Origin: Marnyiella aurantia
GTDB taxonomy: Bacteria; Bacteroidota; Bacteroidia; Flavobacteriales; Weeksellaceae
Reading direction: 5' to 3'
Assembly (NCBI RefSeq): GCF_014041915.1
Contig: NZ_CP059472.1
Location: 1,488,001-1,552,000, forward strand
Length of the DNA: 64,000 nucleotides
The notes under the pieces are model-generated. The model saw only the letters and a program-made list of their open reading frames with translations, was not told where the DNA came from and searched no databases. The position numbers and the translations under genes are program-made. Positions 34,656-43,585 of the stretch are shown in pieces. How positions within the stretch are numbered: position 1 is the first letter of the stretch; the number at the start of each line of letters is the position of its first letter.

Positions 34656-36068
34656 ATGAAAATAGAACAAATATATACAGGATGCCTGGCTCAGGGAGCT
34701 TATTACATTGTTTCCGGACAGGAGGCCGCAATAATAGATCCCCTGCGTGAGGTACAGCCTTACCTGGACCGTTTGGAAAAAGACGGAGTTACCCTGAAAT
34801 ACATTTTTGAGACTCACTTCCATGCGGACTTTGTATCCGGACACCTGGACCTGAGCAAAAAGACAGGAGCTCCAATCGTCTTTGGCCCAAATGCCGAGGC
34901 CGACTTTGAAACCATTATTGCGAAAGATGGGGAGATATTTGAAATTGGGAACGTAAAAATCAAGGCGCTGCACACACCCGGGCACACACTGGAGAGTACT
35001 ACTTATCTGCTTATTGACGAAAGAGGAAAGGAACACGCCATCTTTTCAGGTGACACCCTGTTTCTGGGTGATGTAGGACGTCCCGACCTGGCGCAGAAAT
35101 CAGCAAACATGACCCAGGAAGAACTGGCCGGAATGCTGTACGACAGTCTTCAGAGCAAAATACTTCCGCTGCCGGATGAGGTTACAGTATATCCTGCCCA
35201 TGGTGCCGGTTCTGCCTGCGGAAAAAACATGCAGAAAGAAACGGTAGATACGCTCGGAAATCAGAAAAAAACCAATTATGCATTGCTCCAGCCTGACAGG
35301 GACTCTTTTGTGGAAGCTGTTCTGGATGGACTTACGGCACCGCCTAAATACTTCGGGATGAATGTGGCCATGAATAAAGGGGGCTACGAAAGTTTTGAAA
35401 ATGTAATGAACAAAGGAATGAATCCGATCGCGCCGCAGGATTTTGAATCCGTTGTGGAACAGACGGGTGCCCTTATTCTGGACACGAGAAGTGCTGCCGA
35501 TTTCCACTTGGGATTTGTCCCGAATTCTGTCAATATAGGTCTGAAGGGCGATTTTGCCCCTTGGGTAGGTGCGATGATTGTAGATGTAAAACAGCCCATC
35601 GCGCTGGTGGCAGATGCCGGAACTGAAGAAGAGGCCATCACCAGGCTTTCCCGGGTGGGTTTCGATAATGTTATCGGATATCTGGAAGGCGGTTTCGGGA
35701 GTTGGAAAGCAAATGGGATGGAAACTGATACGGTGAAACGTATTTCACCGGACGAATTTGCCGCGGGATTTACCAAAGAAACTAAAGTAATCGACATTCG
35801 GAAAGAAACCGAATATGCTGCTGAACATGTGGAAGATGCTTTTCACGCGCCACTGGACAGCATTTCAGAATGGGCAGGAAACCTTGCCAGCGATGACCAG
35901 CATTTCTTCCTGCACTGCGCAGGTGGATACCGCAGCATGATTGCGGCCAGTATTCTGAATGCACGGGGTATCCGGAATTTTACCGAAGTTGAAGCGGGTT
36001 TCAACGGCATAAAGAAAACCGCTGTCCCGACGTCTGATTTTGTTTGCCAAAGCAAAAATTTAAAATAA
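34656..36068 (+). CDS. MBL-fold hydrolase with two rhodanese domains
   Basis: 470 residues, related to persulfide dioxygenase/rhodanese fusions. The MBL domain (1-200) has THFHADFVSGH (metal ligands), HTPGHT, FSGDTLFLGDVGRPDLA and YPAHGAGSACG. The first rhodanese domain (about 265-345) has no active Cys: the loop reads ALVADAGTEEEA. The second (about 370-450) is active in sequence, with HCAGGYRSM. The order MBL-inactive-active fits sulfane sulfur handling in the cytoplasm. Together with the TSUP permease upstream it may oxidise and export sulfur species. Confidence 0.9.
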   Translation: MKIEQIYTGCLAQGAYYIVSGQEAAIIDPLREVQPYLDRLEKDGVTLKYIFETHFHADFVSGHLDLSKKTGAPIVFGPNAEADFETIIAKDGEIFEIGNVKIKALHTPGHTLESTTYLLIDERGKEHAIFSGDTLFLGDVGRPDLAQKSANMTQEELAGMLYDSLQSKILPLPDEVTVYPAHGAGSACGKNMQKETVDTLGNQKKTNYALLQPDRDSFVEAVLDGLTAPPKYFGMNVAMNKGGYESFENVMNKGMNPIAPQDFESVVEQTGALILDTRSAADFHLGFVPNSVNIGLKGDFAPWVGAMIVDVKQPIALVADAGTEEEAITRLSRVGFDNVIGYLEGGFGSWKANGMETDTVKRISPDEFAAGFTKETKVIDIRKETEYAAEHVEDAFHAPLDSISEWAGNLASDDQHFFLHCAGGYRSMIAASILNARGIRNFTEVEAGFNGIKKTAVPTSDFVCQSKNLK

Positions 36069-36074
36069 TACGTG

Positions 36075-36386
36075 ATGAATATCTTAAAATATACCGATTT
36101 TCTGCTTCATAAACCGTCCGTTTTTCAAATCAAGAAAACAGATCATATTCAGCAGTTTGCAGTAGCCCTGGGCTGCGGAACAGTGCTGGAAAAACACAGC
36201 ACCCCGGTCCCGGCCACACTGATTGTATTGAAAGGTGCCTTAAAATTTAACCTGCCGGACCTTCAGCTGGAGCTCCAGGAACAGGACGTTTATGAAATAC
36301 CGGTCGATGTGGAGCACAGTGTTCAGGGGATGATGGAGAAGAATCTGTTTCTGATCACCAAAGAACTTAACCCCGACAGCGAATGA
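36075..36386 (+). CDS. Cupin-domain protein
   Basis: Small 103-residue cupin-like beta barrel. The segment GTVLEKHSTPVPATLIVLKGALKFNLPD and the later YEIPVDVEHSVQGM resemble the two cupin motifs, with single His residues that could bind a metal. A GTG at 36072 lies one codon upstream of the ATG at 36075. The gene overlaps the DUF3820 start by four bases (ATGA). Confidence 0.75.
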   Translation: MNILKYTDFLLHKPSVFQIKKTDHIQQFAVALGCGTVLEKHSTPVPATLIVLKGALKFNLPDLQLELQEQDVYEIPVDVEHSVQGMMEKNLFLITKELNPDSE

Positions 36387-36616
36387 CAGCCGGACTGAAT
36401 CCACAGATTCTTGTTGAGATCTGTACTGAAAAAATGCCCTTTGGCAAATATAAAGGGGTAACTATAGCGGATCTGCCAGTTTCTTATCTGGAATGGTTTA
36501 ATAGCAAAGGAATGCCCGCCGGAAAGCTGGGAATGCAGCTTTCTACGATTTATGAGATAAAACTGAACGGACTGACGGAACTTCTTATTCCAATTAAAAA
36601 ACGGGTGAGAGGTTAA
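36383..36616 (+). CDS. DUF3820 family protein
   Basis: 77 residues with the conserved DUF3820 core MPFGKYKGVTIADLPVSYLEWFNSKG. The family has no settled function. Its start is inside the stop of the cupin gene, so translation is coupled. The terminator follows 13 bases later. Confidence 0.85.
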   Translation: MTAGLNPQILVEICTEKMPFGKYKGVTIADLPVSYLEWFNSKGMPAGKLGMQLSTIYEIKLNGLTELLIPIKKRVRG

Positions 36617-36628
36617 CTGATTGCTAAT

Positions 36629-36664
36629 TAAAAAATGGCTTCCTTTTCCGGAAGCCATTTACTT
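36629..36664. terminator. Bidirectional intrinsic terminator
   Basis: An 11-bp perfect stem, AAATGGCTTCC (36633-36643) with its complement (36650-36660), loop TTTTCC, bordered by A and T runs. It ends both DUF3820 (plus) and the convergent prolyl oligopeptidase gene (minus). Confidence 0.8.
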
Positions 36665-38779
36665 TTACTTTTTAATATTTCTGATTCCCATTTCATAGAG
36701 CGCGAAACTCAGCAGATCGGTATTTTCGGCAATGACCTGATCTGTACTGCGGCCTGCCCCATGCCCGGCATTCACCTCAATACGAACAAGAACCGGATTG
36801 CTGCATGACTGTTTTTCCTGAAGCTCGGCTCCAAACTTGAAGGAGTGTGCAGGCACTACCCGGTCATCATGATCACTTGTAATAATCATTGTGGAAGGAT
36901 AGCAAACACCTTTCCTTACATTATGAACAGGTGAGTAGGATTTCAGATATTCAAACATCTCTTTGGAATCTTCGGCAGTTCCGTAATCATAGCTCCAGCC
37001 TGCACCGGCCGTAAACTTATTGTATCTGAGCATATCAAGCACTCCAACACCCGGAAAGGTCACTTTAGCCAGATCCGGACGCATGGTCATTACCGCTCCC
37101 ACTAAAAGCCCGCCATTTGACCTTCCGGACAGCGCCATATATTCCGGTGAGGTGTAGCCTTTTTGCTGAAGATATTCTCCTGCGGCTATAAAGTCATCAA
37201 AAACATTCTTTTTCTGAAATTTGGTACCGGCGTCATGCCATTTTTTACCGTATTCGCCACCACCACGGATATTTGGAACGGCGTAAATCCCGCCATTATC
37301 CATCCAAACCGCATTAACGACTGAGAAAGCGGGCTGAAGGCTGATGTTGAAACCTCCGTATGAATATAAGATTGTTGGATTTTTACCGTCTAACTTAGTT
37401 CCCTTGCGGTAATTGATCATCATCGGAATCTTAGTACCGTCTTTGGATGTATAAAATACCTGCTCCGAAACGTAATTGGCCGGATCGAACTTCACTTTAG
37501 GCTTTTGGTAGACTTCAGATACTCCTGTTTTGGGATTAAATTTATAAATCGTTCCCGGTGTAATATAGTTGGTGAAGGAGTAATAAACTTCTGCAGCATC
37601 ATCCTTTCCCCCAAAGCCTGCAGCAGTACCAATTCCAGGCAATTCAACAGTGCGGATCAGTTTTCCGTCGTAATCCAGTTGCTGAACGGAAGTCACAGCG
37701 TCTTTCATATAGCGTGCAAAAATATAACCCGCACCGGTTGATACGCTCAGAACGTTCTCGGTTTCGGGGATAACGTCTGTCCATACATCCGGTCTGTCAA
37801 TGTGAAACTTCACAAGACGCATGTTCGGCGCGTTCCTGTCGGTGAGTGCATAAATCCAGTCCCCTTTCGAATCAATAAAGTCCGTATTGTAGTCGTAACC
37901 TTTTTGTACAGCTACAAAATCCTTATGTTTTTTCGGATCTTTAATGTAAAGTTCATTTCCGTTGGTGGCTTCAGAAGCACTCAGGATCTGGAACCGACCG
38001 TCGTCGGATACGCCAACACCCATGTACCTTCTCTTGAAAGATTCACCGCCAATAATCATCTTATCCGCACTCTGCTTTGTTCCAAGTTTATGGAAATATA
38101 CCTTGTGCGTGTCGGTTTGTGCAGAAAGCTCACTGCCTTTGGGCTTGTCATAACTTGAGTAGAAAAAACCTTCGTCGCCCAACCAGCTGGCGCCGGAAAA
38201 TTTAACATCAACGATAGTTTCATCAATGATTTCTTTGGTAAGAGCATTCATGATGATGATCTTATTCCAGTCACTGCCGCCTTCCGAAATGGAATAGGCC
38301 ACTAAATTGCCTTTTTTATTAAAGGAAACACCTGCGAGAGAAGTTGTTCCCTTTTCTGAGAACTTATTTGGGTCCAGAAAAACTTCAGTTTTACCACTGC
38401 GGTCTGTACGGTACAGTACCGACTGCGCCTGCAAGCCGTCGTTTTTATAGAAATATGTAAAATCACCTTCCTTAAAAGGTGCGCTTATTTTTTCGTAGTT
38501 CCAAAGATCCTTCAGCTGCGTCCGGATTTGCTCGCGAAAGCCGATTTTTGAAAGGTAGTCCTGGGTGAACTTAAATTCGCGCTGTACCCAATCGTTGGTA
38601 TCTTCAGCCCGGTCGTCCTCCAGCCAGCGGTACGGATCGGCAACCTGGGCACCGAAGTAGGTATCAGTATGGGAAACTTTCTTTGTTTCAGGATATTTAT
38701 GGGAAGAGTTCATTTTCTGATTGGCGCACGAGGCAAGGAATACCACGGCGGCAGACTGCATAATGGTTCTAAATTTCAT
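36665..38779 (-). CDS. Prolyl oligopeptidase family serine peptidase, lipoprotein
   Basis: 704 residues. The N-terminus has a lipobox (VVFLASC, Cys at 18), so it is probably anchored in the envelope. The N-terminal half is the seven-bladed propeller that limits access, and the C-terminal alpha/beta hydrolase domain carries the catalytic Ser in GRSNGG (about residue 553), Asp in SDHDDRVVP and His in NAGHGAGRS. It cleaves after proline in short peptides. Confidence 0.92.
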   Translation of the reverse strand: MKFRTIMQSAAVVFLASCANQKMNSSHKYPETKKVSHTDTYFGAQVADPYRWLEDDRAEDTNDWVQREFKFTQDYLSKIGFREQIRTQLKDLWNYEKISAPFKEGDFTYFYKNDGLQAQSVLYRTDRSGKTEVFLDPNKFSEKGTTSLAGVSFNKKGNLVAYSISEGGSDWNKIIIMNALTKEIIDETIVDVKFSGASWLGDEGFFYSSYDKPKGSELSAQTDTHKVYFHKLGTKQSADKMIIGGESFKRRYMGVGVSDDGRFQILSASEATNGNELYIKDPKKHKDFVAVQKGYDYNTDFIDSKGDWIYALTDRNAPNMRLVKFHIDRPDVWTDVIPETENVLSVSTGAGYIFARYMKDAVTSVQQLDYDGKLIRTVELPGIGTAAGFGGKDDAAEVYYSFTNYITPGTIYKFNPKTGVSEVYQKPKVKFDPANYVSEQVFYTSKDGTKIPMMINYRKGTKLDGKNPTILYSYGGFNISLQPAFSVVNAVWMDNGGIYAVPNIRGGGEYGKKWHDAGTKFQKKNVFDDFIAAGEYLQQKGYTSPEYMALSGRSNGGLLVGAVMTMRPDLAKVTFPGVGVLDMLRYNKFTAGAGWSYDYGTAEDSKEMFEYLKSYSPVHNVRKGVCYPSTMIITSDHDDRVVPAHSFKFGAELQEKQSCSNPVLVRIEVNAGHGAGRSTDQVIAENTDLLSFALYEMGIRNIKK

Positions 38780-38793
38780 ACGTTTACTTTTTT

Positions 38794-38801
38794 CAAATTT
38801 A
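38794..38801 (-). promoter_or_regulatory. Possible -7 element of the prolyl oligopeptidase gene
   Basis: TAAATTTG on the minus strand, exact consensus, 14 bases before the start codon. No clear TTG at the -33 distance. Confidence 0.3.
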
Positions 38802-38880
38802 GCAAAATTTAACTGGTTGTTAATGTAAATGCAGTTGAAAAGGTACAGGATTTGCTCCTCCAGATTAATAAAAAATCAGT

Positions 38881-39075
38881 ATGAAAACAGGAACTGGGAT
38901 AATCTTGGCCGGAACCGTCGGAATTTTAATAGGGTTAGGACTCTACGGCTTCAGGCGAATTATGCTTAAGAAAGGAAAGGAGTATGACGATTATTATTCA
39001 GATTTTCACAGGCATTTTGACAAAAGGTACCGCGACGAAGCACATCACGGTGTAGAATATCTTTCCGCACTCTAA
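38881..39075 (+). CDS. Small membrane protein, function unknown
   Basis: 64 residues with an N-terminal membrane span (GIILAGTVGILIGLGLYGF) and a charged Tyr/His/Asp-rich tail (KEYDDYYSDFHRHFDKRYRDEAHH). Followed by a terminator at 39095-39119. No known family recognised; the call rests on the clean membrane span plus terminator. Confidence 0.55.
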   Translation: MKTGTGIILAGTVGILIGLGLYGFRRIMLKKGKEYDDYYSDFHRHFDKRYRDEAHHGVEYLSAL

Positions 39076-39094
39076 TAACTCTACATATATTTAC

Positions 39095-39119
39095 AAATCC
39101 TGTTTCTGCAGGATTTTTG
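39095..39119 (+). terminator. Intrinsic terminator after the small membrane gene
   Basis: AAATCCTG (39095-39102) pairs with CAGGATTT (39109-39116), followed by further T. It lies 11 bases before the radical SAM ATG. Confidence 0.6.
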
Positions 39120-39130
39120 TATTGGCGCAA

Positions 39131-40171
39131 ATGGAAAGTAATTTTAGAAAAGGACAGGGAGCACAGCGCAACGAGTTGAACCGGTTTGACAAATATACCT
39201 TTGAACCGGAAGATGAGGATGTAGAAAATGTGAAAGTTTCGTTTACAGAAGTCTTCCCGAAAACTGTCGTTAATAAAATCACCAGTCCGGACCTTTTTAT
39301 GGAATACTCCCTAAATCCATATCAGGGATGCGAGCACGGCTGCTCCTATTGTTTTGCCCGGCCAACTCATGAATTCTGGGGCTACTCGGCCGGAACTGAT
39401 TTCGAGAGAAAGATAATGGTGAAGAAAAACGCACCTGAACTGCTGGAGAAATTCTTCAGAAAGAAAAATTACATTCCCAAAACTCTCTCTCTATCCGGCA
39501 ACACAGACTGCTACCAACCCGCTGAACGTAAATTTGAAATTACAAGAAAAATTCTCCAGCTATGTCTGGATTACAGACATCCGGTAAGTATACTGACAAA
39601 AAATGCGCTGGTGCTGCGTGACCTTGACATCCTCAGTCAACTTGCTGAAAAAAATCTGGTGTCCGTGTCCTTCAGCATTCCGACTGTTAATGAAGAAATC
39701 AGGCGTAAAATGGAACCGCGGACTTCTTCAGTCGCTAATAAGCTGAAAGCCATCCAGATTCTTTCTGAAAACAACATCCCAACTGGTGTAATGGTAGCGC
39801 CGGTAATTCCGGGTTTAACAAGCGATGAAAGTCTCACTATTCTGAAAACCATTTCTGAAGCGGGAGCCCGAAGTTTCGGGTATATCATTGTTCGGTTGAA
39901 TGACACTGTAAAGCCGGTATTCATAAACTGGATTAATGCAAGTTTCCCGGACCGGGCTCAAAAAGTACTTAATCAGATACGGTCTATGCGTGGCGGCAAC
40001 CTCGGCGAGAAAAGATTTCATGAACGCTATAAAGGCGAAGGCAATATTGCAGGCATGATTCACGACACCTTCGCATTGGGCAAAAGGAAATTTTTTCCCA
40101 ATCAGGAGCACCGGCAACTTTCTACAGAGCACTTTACCGGCTCGCGCGATCAGCAGCTGCGTTTATTCTAA
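39131..40171 (+). CDS. PA0069-type radical SAM protein
   Basis: Radical SAM enzyme of unknown substrate, 346 residues. The cluster motif is CEHGCSYCFAR (Cys-x3-Cys-x2-Cys), and the surrounding NPYQGCEHGC ... RPTHEFWGYSAGTDFE matches the PA0069 family related to spore photoproduct lyase-like proteins. The ATG at 39131 is preferred over a TTG nine bases earlier. The gene ends with QLRLF, then a hairpin at 40180-40197. Confidence 0.87.
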   Translation: MESNFRKGQGAQRNELNRFDKYTFEPEDEDVENVKVSFTEVFPKTVVNKITSPDLFMEYSLNPYQGCEHGCSYCFARPTHEFWGYSAGTDFERKIMVKKNAPELLEKFFRKKNYIPKTLSLSGNTDCYQPAERKFEITRKILQLCLDYRHPVSILTKNALVLRDLDILSQLAEKNLVSVSFSIPTVNEEIRRKMEPRTSSVANKLKAIQILSENNIPTGVMVAPVIPGLTSDESLTILKTISEAGARSFGYIIVRLNDTVKPVFINWINASFPDRAQKVLNQIRSMRGGNLGEKRFHERYKGEGNIAGMIHDTFALGKRKFFPNQEHRQLSTEHFTGSRDQQLRLF

Positions 40172-40197
40172 AAAAATAAGGCGAACTTTCGTCCGCC
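40171..40197 (-). terminator. Intrinsic terminator of the 2OG oxygenase gene
   Basis: On the minus strand GGCGGAC pairs with GTTCGCC (one G-U pair), loop GAAA, then TTATTTTTTT. It lies just after the stop at 40204. Confidence 0.65.
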
Positions 40198-40203
40198 GCT
40201 ATA

Positions 40204-41154
40204 TTATATTTTAATAAGTCCAAGTTCCACAAGTCTTTCATGCAGAAATTCGCCTGCCGTAGTATCTTCGTATAACTTGGGGTGATTCTCATCTACGGTG
40301 TTTTCCAGCGCGTTTAGTGGCATTTCGCTTACGGGATGCATAAAGAAGGGAATAGAGTAACGTGAAGTTCCCCAAAGTTCACGCGGTGGATTTACCACCT
40401 GATGGATTGTAGATTTGAGTTTGTTATTGGTATGCCTGGACAGCATATCGCCCACATTGATCATAAGTTCGTCCGGTTCGGCAATGGCATCTACCCATTC
40501 GCCGTCATGATTCATAACCTGAAGGCCTTTGCCCTGAGCTCCCATAAGCAGTGTAATCAGGTTAATATCACCATGAGCAGCGGCACGAACCGCATTATCA
40601 GGTTCTTCAGTAATCGGGGGATAATGAATAGGTCTCAATATTGAGTTTCCTTCTTTAACAAATTTGTCAAAATAAAACTCATCCAAACCAAGATGTAAAG
40701 CAAGAGCTCTCAAAACATAAATCCCCGTTTTCTCCAGCATCTTATAAGCCTGCTTGCCAACTTCATTAAATTCTGGGACTTCCGTAACCTGTACATTATC
40801 CGGATAAACAGAAGAATATTTGGATCCGTCTTCAAGGTATTGACCGAAATGCCAGAATTCTTTCAGGTCGCCCTTCTTGAAACCTTTTGCCGTTTCTTTT
40901 CCGAAACCCACATAACCGCGCTGCCCGCCAATGCCTGGGATTTCGTATTTCTGTTTTTTTTCTACAGGCATTTCAAAGAAATTCTTAACCTCACTGTACA
41001 AATCTTTAACAAGTTTGTCATCAAGGAAATGGCCCTTCAGAGCTACAAAACCGATTTCTTCATATGCTTTTCCGATTTCATTTACAAATTTCTGCTTGCG
41101 TTCCGGGTCACCCGAAAGGAAATCACGCAAATCCACACTTGGAATCTGTTTCAT
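40204..41154 (-). CDS. Isopenicillin N synthase-family 2OG-Fe(II) oxygenase
   Basis: 316 residues of the non-heme iron oxygenase family. The iron ligands are His/Asp in AAHGDINLITLL and His in STIHQVV; the 2-oxoglutarate-type Arg and Ser are in SRYSIPFF. The N-terminal region (IPSVDLRDFLSG) is typical. The substrate is unknown; the family acts on many small molecules, and nothing around points to antibiotic synthesis. Confidence 0.88.
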   Translation of the reverse strand: MKQIPSVDLRDFLSGDPERKQKFVNEIGKAYEEIGFVALKGHFLDDKLVKDLYSEVKNFFEMPVEKKQKYEIPGIGGQRGYVGFGKETAKGFKKGDLKEFWHFGQYLEDGSKYSSVYPDNVQVTEVPEFNEVGKQAYKMLEKTGIYVLRALALHLGLDEFYFDKFVKEGNSILRPIHYPPITEEPDNAVRAAAHGDINLITLLMGAQGKGLQVMNHDGEWVDAIAEPDELMINVGDMLSRHTNNKLKSTIHQVVNPPRELWGTSRYSIPFFMHPVSEMPLNALENTVDENHPKLYEDTTAGEFLHERLVELGLIKI

Positions 41155-41180
41155 AGTTTTTAGTAATAAGGATTGAAATG

Positions 41181-41188
41181 CAAATTTA
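41181..41188 (-). promoter_or_regulatory. Possible -7 element of the 2OG oxygenase gene
   Basis: TAAATTTG on the minus strand, 26 bases before the gene start, in the AT-rich space shared with menD. Confidence 0.35.
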
Positions 41189-41221
41189 GAAGATTTTAAA
41201 TTATTGAAATTTAATTATCAG

Positions 41222-41229
41222 TAAATTTG
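41222..41229 (+). promoter_or_regulatory. Possible -7 element of menD
   Basis: TAAATTTG on the plus strand, about 60 bases before menD. A TTG lies 15 bases upstream, slightly too near for a normal -33 element. Confidence 0.35.
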
Positions 41230-41289
41230 CGCGGCACCAAATTTACTGCCTTTCCGGCCCAGAAAGCTGAATAATTGAACCCTCTTTAA

Positions 41290-42954
41290 ATGAAACAATA
41301 CTCCTCCAAACACAGCATACAGATTTTAGCCCACCTACTGAAAGAATACGGAATTCATAATATCGTGATTTCACCAGGTTCCCGCAATGCACCGCTGGCT
41401 ATCCATTTTTCGGAAACAGACGGCTTCAACTGTTACAGCATCACAGATGAAAGGAGTGCAGGATTCGTAGGGTTGGGTATGGCCAAGAGCGAAAAAATGC
41501 CTGTGGCCGTGACCTGTACAAGTGGATCTGCGGCAGCCAATTATTACCCCGCGGTTACGGAAGCATTTTATCAGAACATTCCTCTGTTGGTTCTCACTGC
41601 AGACCGGCCTTCGGATTATGTAGATATTTTTGACGGGCAGACTATCCGCCAAAAAGACATTTTCCAGCAGCATTCCTATGGTGATTTCCAACTTCTGGAG
41701 GATGACCGGGAGAATGCTGATGATGAAAATTATGGTCTAATAAAGAAGGCAATTGAAATCTGTATTGAAAAACAAGGCCCGGTGCACATTAACATACCGT
41801 TGGCCGAGCCTTTATATGAACTGGTAGCGGAATTCCCTGTTTATCCCTCTGTGGAGAAAACTGTACATCGTAAAGGCTACGACCTCTCGCCCGCTTTAGT
41901 GGCAGAATGGAACCTCGCGCGCAGAGTGCTGATCCTTGTGGGAACACGTGATTATAGTGATGAATTACAGATGCAGCTGAGCCAACTGGTGAAGAACCAC
42001 AGCGCCGTGGTGCTTACAGAAGCTAATTCCAATCTTAACAATGACAAGTTTTTCAGTCATATAGACCGTTACGTATTTAAATTTGAAGAAGAAGACTTCA
42101 AGCTATATGCCCCTGATCTCCTGATCACTGTAGGTCAGAACGTAGTTTCCAAAAAGGTGAAGCAGTTCCTGAGAAAGGCTAAAACAAAAAGTCACTGGCA
42201 TATTGATGAGGTATGGCAGCCTGACACCTATTTTACCTTAACCCAAAAGATGGAGACAAAGGCTGAGGTGTTTTTTGGCAAACTGCTGAACCATGTAAAA
42301 CTGGAACCTCAACCTTACTATAATCTCTGGGATGTCCTAAGAGATAAGCGCGATGCGAAGCATCAACAATATTGCGCGGACGCTCCCTTTTCGGATTTCA
42401 AACTTTTTGAAATTCTTTCACTTAAAATCCCGCAAAACTATCATATACACATCAGTAACAGTTCTGCCATCAGGTATGCACAGCTGTTTAACTTCCAGCA
42501 GTTCCGCATCCACTGCAACCGCGGGACCAGCGGCATAGACGGCAGTACGTCCACCGCTATGGGCTACGCGATGCGCAATGAAAGCCCGACATTACTGGTA
42601 ACGGGTGAGGTGAGCTTCCTGTATGATATAAATGGTTTGTGGAACCAGTACATCCCACCCTACACGAGGATAATCGTATTCAATAACGGTGGCGGCGATA
42701 TTTTCAGAATCATTCCCGGACCCAGCTCCACAAATGCTCTGGACGAATTTATCCTGACCAAACACCAAAGAAACGCAGAACTTTTAGCCAAAAACTTTGG
42801 ATTTGCTTACACCAGAGTGGATGAGGAAGATACGCTTTTGCGTGTGCTGGATAACTTTTTTAACCCAGACACCAAACCGAAAATCCTGGAGGTGGACACA
42901 TCGCAGATTGGAAACGCGGAGATCCTGAAAAGCTATTTTGAATTTCTTGCTTAA
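41290..42954 (+). CDS. menD: SEPHCHC synthase MenD
   Basis: Thiamine diphosphate enzyme that joins isochorismate and 2-oxoglutarate in menaquinone synthesis. The start of the pyrimidine-binding domain is HNIVISPGSRNAPLAIHF; the diphosphate-binding motif reads TGEVSFLYDINGLWNQ, with Glu where many relatives have Asp, and then FNNGGGDIFRIIPG. Length 554 residues is normal. Menaquinone is the normal respiratory quinone of this group. It is convergent with pabC. Confidence 0.93.
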   Translation: MKQYSSKHSIQILAHLLKEYGIHNIVISPGSRNAPLAIHFSETDGFNCYSITDERSAGFVGLGMAKSEKMPVAVTCTSGSAAANYYPAVTEAFYQNIPLLVLTADRPSDYVDIFDGQTIRQKDIFQQHSYGDFQLLEDDRENADDENYGLIKKAIEICIEKQGPVHINIPLAEPLYELVAEFPVYPSVEKTVHRKGYDLSPALVAEWNLARRVLILVGTRDYSDELQMQLSQLVKNHSAVVLTEANSNLNNDKFFSHIDRYVFKFEEEDFKLYAPDLLITVGQNVVSKKVKQFLRKAKTKSHWHIDEVWQPDTYFTLTQKMETKAEVFFGKLLNHVKLEPQPYYNLWDVLRDKRDAKHQQYCADAPFSDFKLFEILSLKIPQNYHIHISNSSAIRYAQLFNFQQFRIHCNRGTSGIDGSTSTAMGYAMRNESPTLLVTGEVSFLYDINGLWNQYIPPYTRIIVFNNGGGDIFRIIPGPSSTNALDEFILTKHQRNAELLAKNFGFAYTRVDEEDTLLRVLDNFFNPDTKPKILEVDTSQIGNAEILKSYFEFLA

Positions 42955-42982
42955 CCAGGCAGAGGAAGCGAAAAGGTTAATA

Positions 42983-43585
42983 TCAGGAAAGATTCCGGAT
43001 GCGCGAAAGCGGGTAGACCAAAGCGTCATCAAAATCATTCATTGAGTTAATGAGCTTGAAATGTGAAAAATATTTGAGGGTATCCATTGTGATGTCAGTT
43101 TCCCTGATCTTTCCTGAATGAAGCAGATGCTGCCGCTGTACGCCGTTCAGCAGGAATGATTCCGGTGTAAACCACACGTTATCTTTCAAAAAAAGCAAGT
43201 TGGAATAGGAAGTGTCAGTAAGGCGGCTATTCTTTACGATGATAATTTCCGCACCGTTCGCCTTACTTTTCATTACTTCAAGCTCCTTTCGGTCAGCGGA
43301 CTTAAAAGTGTAATCTATTTCATCATTCTCTACAAGTAAAAAATCACTGATTTTAGGGCTGGTGTAGGGAATGATCTCGAAATTATAAGACTGGTCCAGA
43401 CCGTAAATAATTCGAAGTTTAAAAAGACCTTCACCTGGCAAGCGTATTCCGTCACTAATCTCTTCCAGATTTACATTATCACTTATCCCAAAATGAGAAA
43501 ATGTACTGTTGACCCTTTTCTGATGCAGCTCAGGCAGAACTATTTCGCCGTTCAGGATTTTTATACTTTCAAGGAACAGGGACAT
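42983..43585 (-). CDS. pabC: Class IV aminotransferase, aminodeoxychorismate lyase-like
   Basis: 200 residues, shorter than typical PabC (about 270), starting MSLFLESIKILNGEIVLPELHQKRV. It shows the class IV pattern HQKRVN, an IIVKNSRLTDTSYSNLLFLKDN segment and TPESFLLNGVQRQHLL, but the classical PLP Lys is not obvious. It overlaps the pabB end by 17 bases, so aminodeoxychorismate lyase (p-aminobenzoate for folate) is the sensible role. The gene symbol rests on this context. Confidence 0.75.
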   Translation of the reverse strand: MSLFLESIKILNGEIVLPELHQKRVNSTFSHFGISDNVNLEEISDGIRLPGEGLFKLRIIYGLDQSYNFEIIPYTSPKISDFLLVENDEIDYTFKSADRKELEVMKSKANGAEIIIVKNSRLTDTSYSNLLFLKDNVWFTPESFLLNGVQRQHLLHSGKIRETDITMDTLKYFSHFKLINSMNDFDDALVYPLSRIRNLS

